Assembly: GCA_024362935.1 (NCBI GenBank)
Contig: JANCRA010000007.1
Location: 15,284,003-15,348,002, forward strand
Reading direction: 5' to 3'
Source: Setophaga petechia
Taxonomy: Eukaryota > Chordata > Aves > Passeriformes > Parulidae
DNA: 64,000 nucleotides
How positions within the stretch are numbered: the first letter of the stretch is position 1; each line of letters opens with the position of its first letter. A model generated the notes under the pieces. The model had not been told where the DNA came from and did not search any database. It was given only the letters and a program-made list of their open reading frames with translations. Below, piece after piece: positions 58,483-64,000 of this stretch. A program made the position numbers and the translations under genes.

Positions 58483-61400
58483 GTGAAACAAAACCAATGT
58501 GAATTTCACCACCTGTCCTGTAACAAACCAGGGGGGAAAATGACAGTTTTGCAGCTTCTGAGGAATTACTGTGACTGAAATACAACTGCGAATTCTGAAT
58601 GTAAATAATGAGAAGACAATGCAGGAAAAAACCATCACCTTACTGATCGGGTTATTCATTTTTAATGATGACGTATACACAGGCAGGATAAGGAAGCATA
58701 CTGACACCCAATTTAATTTTCAAGTTTGTCTAAGTTTTCTAGAACCACACAGTACTGTCCAGACATGAAAGCAGGCAAAGGATTCCCCTATTCCCCTTCA
58801 CTTTTTGGGGTTTTGTCATTAAGTATCTCCTCAAAAATATTCTCAGTCACATGTTCAAACTGAGTGCCCAAAACAAGACTCTCTACCTCGGGTTACACAG
58901 AGTTTAAAATTAAATTAGTTAATGGTCTTTTCCACCTCCTTAACATGTAGCAATAGATGTCTGGGTAGGGGAGAGAAAATTATAATCTCAAAGTGGGGCT
59001 CCTAAATTCACCCACCAGAAGCATTGGGATATCAGGCACTCCATCTCCATCAGCTGCACACCAGCAAGGTACAGCCCCTCAGCTCATGCAGGACACTGCC
59101 ACTCTGTTCTTCCTGAGCAAAGAATTTTGGCCACAGCACAAAGGTAGGCCTAACCCCTGGAACACTTCCCTCAGCTCTTAACCCCATATGAGGCTTTCTA
59201 GGGATGGAGGATGTGCACCCAGGAACATTTTTGGAACAGGAGCTTTAAGACAGAGGCCTATTCAGTAACCGTAATAGATCAGATGGCTTTTTTGTTTGCT
59301 TGATTTTAACAAAGAAGAGCTCCATCATAAATCTTCACTTCAAATTTGATTGCTTTATAATATATCATACTGTGATGTAACTGGCATCTGCACTTGGCTC
59401 CTATTAGGTGATACCATATGGTACAATTAGAAGCAGAGACACAGAGTGACATTCAAATAAGTTAAACTTCATTCATCTATGATTAACCATCCTCATTCCC
59501 CTGTACGCATCCAAGATCCTAATTTAACTTCTAAAGCAATTCCCATTCAATTGTGCATAAATATTTTATATTTTTGAAACTCTAGATCACTCACCTGAAT
59601 GCCTCTTAGAGCTTCTCTAAGTTGTTTACTTGCTTTCTTACTAAGAAGTTTCACAGTCTATGGCAGGGCCATCCAGATGGGGAAGGTGCGCACAGTTTCC
59701 AAAACCTCCCATTAGCAAAGCAAGCACAGGCTCTTTGACACATTGCCTGCCTCCCTCTGGGAGATCTACACAATGGTGCTCAGCTTTGTCTTGTGGTACC
59801 CACATTCTAGCTGTAGCAGAAAATAAATCTGCAACTTATCAATAAAGGATTTTTAATTGGCAAGGCTGTTTTATTTATTCATGGGAAGATAAGAGAGTCT
59901 TAGAATACCTTCTTTCCCAGAAGGTTAGGGGGTTGCACACAACTCACAAATCTTTCTTGATAATCCTCTAGTTGAACCAGAAATTATATTATGCTTTTGT
60001 TCTTTCATGCCTAAAACTGACCAAGCGGGCAATGATTTATTAAGCTAGAGTCTTGAGTCTCCTGCCACACAACCCACTTAGTCACACTAATGGCTATGAA
60101 ACAGATCATGCATTCTAAGATAGGCCATAATTTGTGTTCAAGAAACGTGTCTGTTTTAATCACCAAATTTAATATGCAAAGCCCTATAAAGGTTATGAAG
60201 TAAAAAGGAACAAAGCAGCTAAACTTTAGGTTGTAATGTTATGTCTTACATATACAAAGAGGAGAAGAAAAAATTTATTTGGCACAGACCCAAAAGATTA
60301 AATGGCTTCAAATAATTAAATGTAGGATTCTTCCAATATACACTTTTGCATCCTGAGTCTGTTTATAAATAATCAGAGGTAAAGCAATCACATATATTTC
60401 ACTTCCTCAGTAAAACACTGAAATTGGAGTTCACTTAGCAAGAAAGTGGAGAGGCTTCTCTTCGGGCACCGAGTTGGGGTTTCACATGAAGTACCACACA
60501 TTTTGAGATGCTGATTAAGAACTTCTTACATTTGAATTTTAGTATCACTGGTTTCAACTTAATTCAAGGCTACACACACTACAAAGTAATTGAAGTTGCT
60601 GTTCAAAAACTGGAGCTTTCAGGGAATGCACAAGAAAATAAATAAAAACCTTCACAATTTTCAAATAAATGTAATTTTTCCAGCTACTTGAAATTACTTG
60701 AAATACATCAATTCAATAGAACTCACTTTAATGATATATCTAGAAAAGACTGAGGCAACTGTAATGTTACTTTTCATAGGTTAACAACCCAATTTTTTGC
60801 TTTGAAACAATGGATAATAGAAGATATTATCTATTATGACCATTGCAGCAGATTCTACCAGCTACTTATTATAAAGATGAAAAAGGAGACAGAAAGAGGC
60901 ACTTTTGGAAGTTTCTCCAACATAAAGCATACATTGACCTCAAATATCACAATAGACTTATGGTTTTCTTTTGCTGTGTGAACGTGCAGTTAGGAGGAGA
61001 GAACACTCACGGGGAGGAAACAAACAGAAAGGCAGAGAGAGAGTGAAAGAGCTGGATCGAAGGGGATGATGCAAGGGACAGGCACAGCTGAGATACAGAT
61101 TGGGAGGAGAAATCACAATGAGTTCATGGCTAGCAAAGGTTGGCACCTGACAGAAACAGGCTCAGAGGCAGAGCCCCAGCCAGAAGGTAACATCCTTGTG
61201 ATAAGGAGATGCTTTCCAGGCTGACTTGTGTCATTTTGAGTGTGAAGGGCCCACTTACATCCTGCCACTGAAATTAAGTATCATCAAATAATTTCAATAG
61301 CCAGCATCAAGACTTTCCATCCACATTTAATTTTATATATCATCTGCTTGTTCAAGAGAATAAGAGAATTAAGCTAAGTCTCAGTCACACATGTATCAGG

Positions 61401-64000
61401 CCAGGTGGGAATTTCCTTAATTTGCAACTTTGCAGTAACAATATGCACTTAAGAAAAAGGAGAAATGGTAAATTTCTCCCCATGCCCACAAGCTCTTTTC
61501 ATGATAACCCCAAGCAAACAGTTTCAATTACCTCTATTTCAGCTTATTCTGTAAAGCAATTACAGCAATATTTGCTCAGTCTGAAGGAATTGGGAAATTA
61601 TGCCGGAGTTCACAACACAAATTTTGATCCCTGGACTGCAGCTGTTATTGGTTGAAATTATTATTATGCAGCAGTTTATTCAGACATAGAAAGTTTCTGT
61701 AAGGAAACAGACACTGGTGAACCATTTTAGTCACCTTTGAAATATTTGTGAGGGATAGATGCAGGTCTATTCTAAAGATCTAGTCTAGCATCTATTCTAG
61801 ATGCAAATAGGTCTGGAGAGATATGAAGGAAAGGAGGAGTTAGGAGAGGAAGCAGCCGTAACCACAGCACTGAATCCATCACTGTCAGTATTTGTGGGTG
61901 ACAAAGCCTCACAGGATGATACACAACAAGATACAGGCTTAAACACATTGCAGGCACATCCACCTGCACCATCTTAACAGCCACACGTCTAAAATACTGA
62001 CATTGCTTTCCTATTTCACCTCCACTACTCATTCAGCACCCTGAACCGATATATGATTCCAATATATTTTATAGTAGCTACTTTTCAGAAATTGCCCTGC
62101 ATTCTTCCCAACACATTGTTTCAAGGCAGCACTCTAAAATGCAGAGATTGCAGGATAAGATTAAATGTTTTTGACAAGATTTACTCTGAATTTTAAACCT
62201 GGTAATCTTGTTTCTTTTAGTGACTGATGAGAGATCACTATTGAAACCTTCAAGTGGGTCAGCAGCATGTGCAGCACAGATGAAGTGTTGGAAGTACTGA
62301 AAAACATAGAGCAGAAAAATGGTCTTGAAACTTCCTATTAAAATATACAGCCTTGCACCAGGAGCAAAAAGGTACAAAGCAACCACCTAAGGCTTTTCAT
62401 AAGGGATTTCTATCACAAGAATTACAACTATGAAAAGATGTTGTTGTTAAAACATATAAACACAGAAGTAACTTATAATTTTTGATGAAATTAATGAATC
62501 AAATCTCTAGGGTGTCTATTATCTAAAGAAGTCTGCACTGGAATAGAATAGCACAGATATTACAAACCATCTTCAGCTAGCCAAGCTGTGAGGGAAATTC
62601 CTGTAATAAAATAGCACCAGTGTGGGAAAGCCTCAGATAAAGATAATGTTGTGTTATCCTAGGCTTGATGTTGACTGAAATCTGACCCACATAAGCAATG
62701 GGCAGGTCTTTTCAGTGGGTGTTTTGTCAGGAGCTGCAAGACAGGGTGCTGTATTTGTACAGATGAGGTTTTTTCAGCACCCATGGGCTTGCAAATGTGA
62801 TGTCAACGAGACTGTTTAAAAATGGGTGCTCTTCGCACAAACAGCAAAAACTATAGGCAAAAAAAGTAAGTACTTGGACTAGCCATTAGTTTTTACCTCT
62901 CACGTAGTTTCCGTTTATGTTTCTTACAGAAACCTTATCAAATACAGGGGGAAAATTCCCATGAACAGACAGCATGGATGTCAGTGAATAAACAGCTCTT
63001 CAATGTATTTAAACAATATTTTAAAATAATAAAACATTGCAGGAATTATAATCTATTTTGAATTAAACATCTAGGCTAATTTTTTTTACAGGGAATTATT
63101 CTGCCATTTTGATGAAGGTCACTTCCAGTTGGTCAGAACAATTTTTGATGCTGAAAAGGACATAATTTGTGCTATACAAGTTTTTCTCCCTGACAACCTC
63201 TTGCCTGACAGGTCAGCCAGAGACAAATTATTCCAAGCTCTACCCATACTTGACTGTTGAATGCTGGTCTCATAGCATCCTGAGGAGGGAAAATGCTCAT
63301 TTCCCTAAAATGATAAGGCACCCACACACGTTAGTGTGGGGCCAACTCACCCCTGAAATAGTTCCATGGGAGTTGATCCTATTTAAAGAGACTATTGATG
63401 TGAAAAAAAGGGACATGCTTTTTCACTGGTTTTTAGGAGCCATTCTAGAGATTTTACAGAAGTGCAGTTGCAAATCACATTACCCTTAAAATCTCTTCAT
63501 TGTTGTGTTAAGCCAGTACCAGAAGACAGTTAAAAAGAAAGAAGAAAGTCCAGACAGACTGCATAGAGAAGTGCAAGTGAACATGTGACAGGAAATGATG
63601 TATGAATATAGCTGGGATGGATGGGCATGCTTGAGGAGGGACAGCAAACTCAAAGGTGCTCAAGAAGTCCTAAGCAGCAGCAAACACGGGAGCCCAGAGT
63701 CTCCAGCTATTGTTTGCTAAGTGTCTGTCAAAGCTGGGAAGACTAAATTTATTCACACCCTTGCTTCTGTTTTGGTAACACAGGTTTAGAAAGGGATAGA
63801 ATGCATAAGAAAAGAGAACCATACAAACATAACAAGTAAGATATTGTGACTGAGATGGGCTTCCTAGTTCTGCCTTGGAAAAAATGACATTTTGCCATGA
63901 TAATGCTCCCAGACTGCAAAGGCAAAAACAAATTTTCAGCCACTCAGAATTTGTGCTTTGAATGATCAAAAAAACACCCCAAAACGAAATAAGCAAAACA
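58483..64000. other. gene-free stretch
   Basis: No gene or recognised repeat in 5.5 kb. A perfect 10-bp tandem pair (TACTTGAAAT twice) lies near 60684-60703, and short inverted motifs around CTAG occur at 61770-61805. Frames of 100 to 108 codons at 62078-62386, 63169-63489 and 63670-63996 have no domain. Confidence 0.5.

Noticed and set aside
1..64000. Bacterial or phage features (operons, ribosome binding sites, CRISPR arrays)
   Set aside because: Gene density, frame lengths and the presence of CR1 and MIR repeats are those of a vertebrate non-coding region; no array of regularly spaced direct repeats was seen.

Overview
The window reads as vertebrate nuclear DNA, most likely from a bird. 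The evidence is a CR1 LINE 3' end on the minus strand (42286-42872), a second short CR1 3' tail on the plus strand (38341-38391), a GC-richer block at 11395-11690 that resembles the CR1 5' UTR seen in many bird genomes, and several very old MIR-type SINE relics. The sequence is AT-rich by eye. No open frame reads as an intact gene. The longest frames (about 100 to 150 codons) are at chance level, and several lie inside repeats. I read the window as intergenic or deep-intronic sequence. I found no rRNA or tRNA gene, no CRISPR array and no bacterial signature.

Layout. 1-11.4 kb: single-copy sequence with one MIR relic (about 3.1 kb) and one archosaur-type repeat relic (6.9 kb). 11.4-11.7 kb: CR1 5' UTR-like fragment. 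11.7-25.5 kb: mostly unremarkable, with a MIR relic at 20.9 kb and a 13-C run at 16.6 kb. 25.5-28.6 kb: the most informative part. A decayed Ty3/gypsy-type pol fragment on the minus strand (28098-28600) keeps RNase H-like and integrase zinc-finger/core sequence with at least six in-frame stops. A second, weaker candidate at 25535-25795 resembles a gypsy protease. 28.6-35.5 kb: nothing distinctive except a possible tRNA-derived SINE trace at 34.0 kb. 35.5-47.5 kb: a cluster of perfect or near-perfect inverted repeats, namely a 20-bp palindrome, a double hairpin containing consensus splice-donor strings, a 50-bp inverted repeat with 73-nt spacer and 2 mismatches, and a 16-bp hairpin. The two CR1 tails and another MIR-type relic lie in the same interval. 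47.5-64 kb: mainly single-copy sequence with a MIR relic (51.5 kb), an old archosaur-type repeat (54.5 kb), and a possible terminal exon with a strong acceptor at 57744 followed by AATAAA and a 21-A run.

No set of genes here works together. The best leads are the gypsy integrase fossil (such elements are scarce in bird genomes) and the two most striking inverted repeats, at 38783-38955 and 36173-36247. Family assignments were made by eye from remembered consensus patterns, without any database search.
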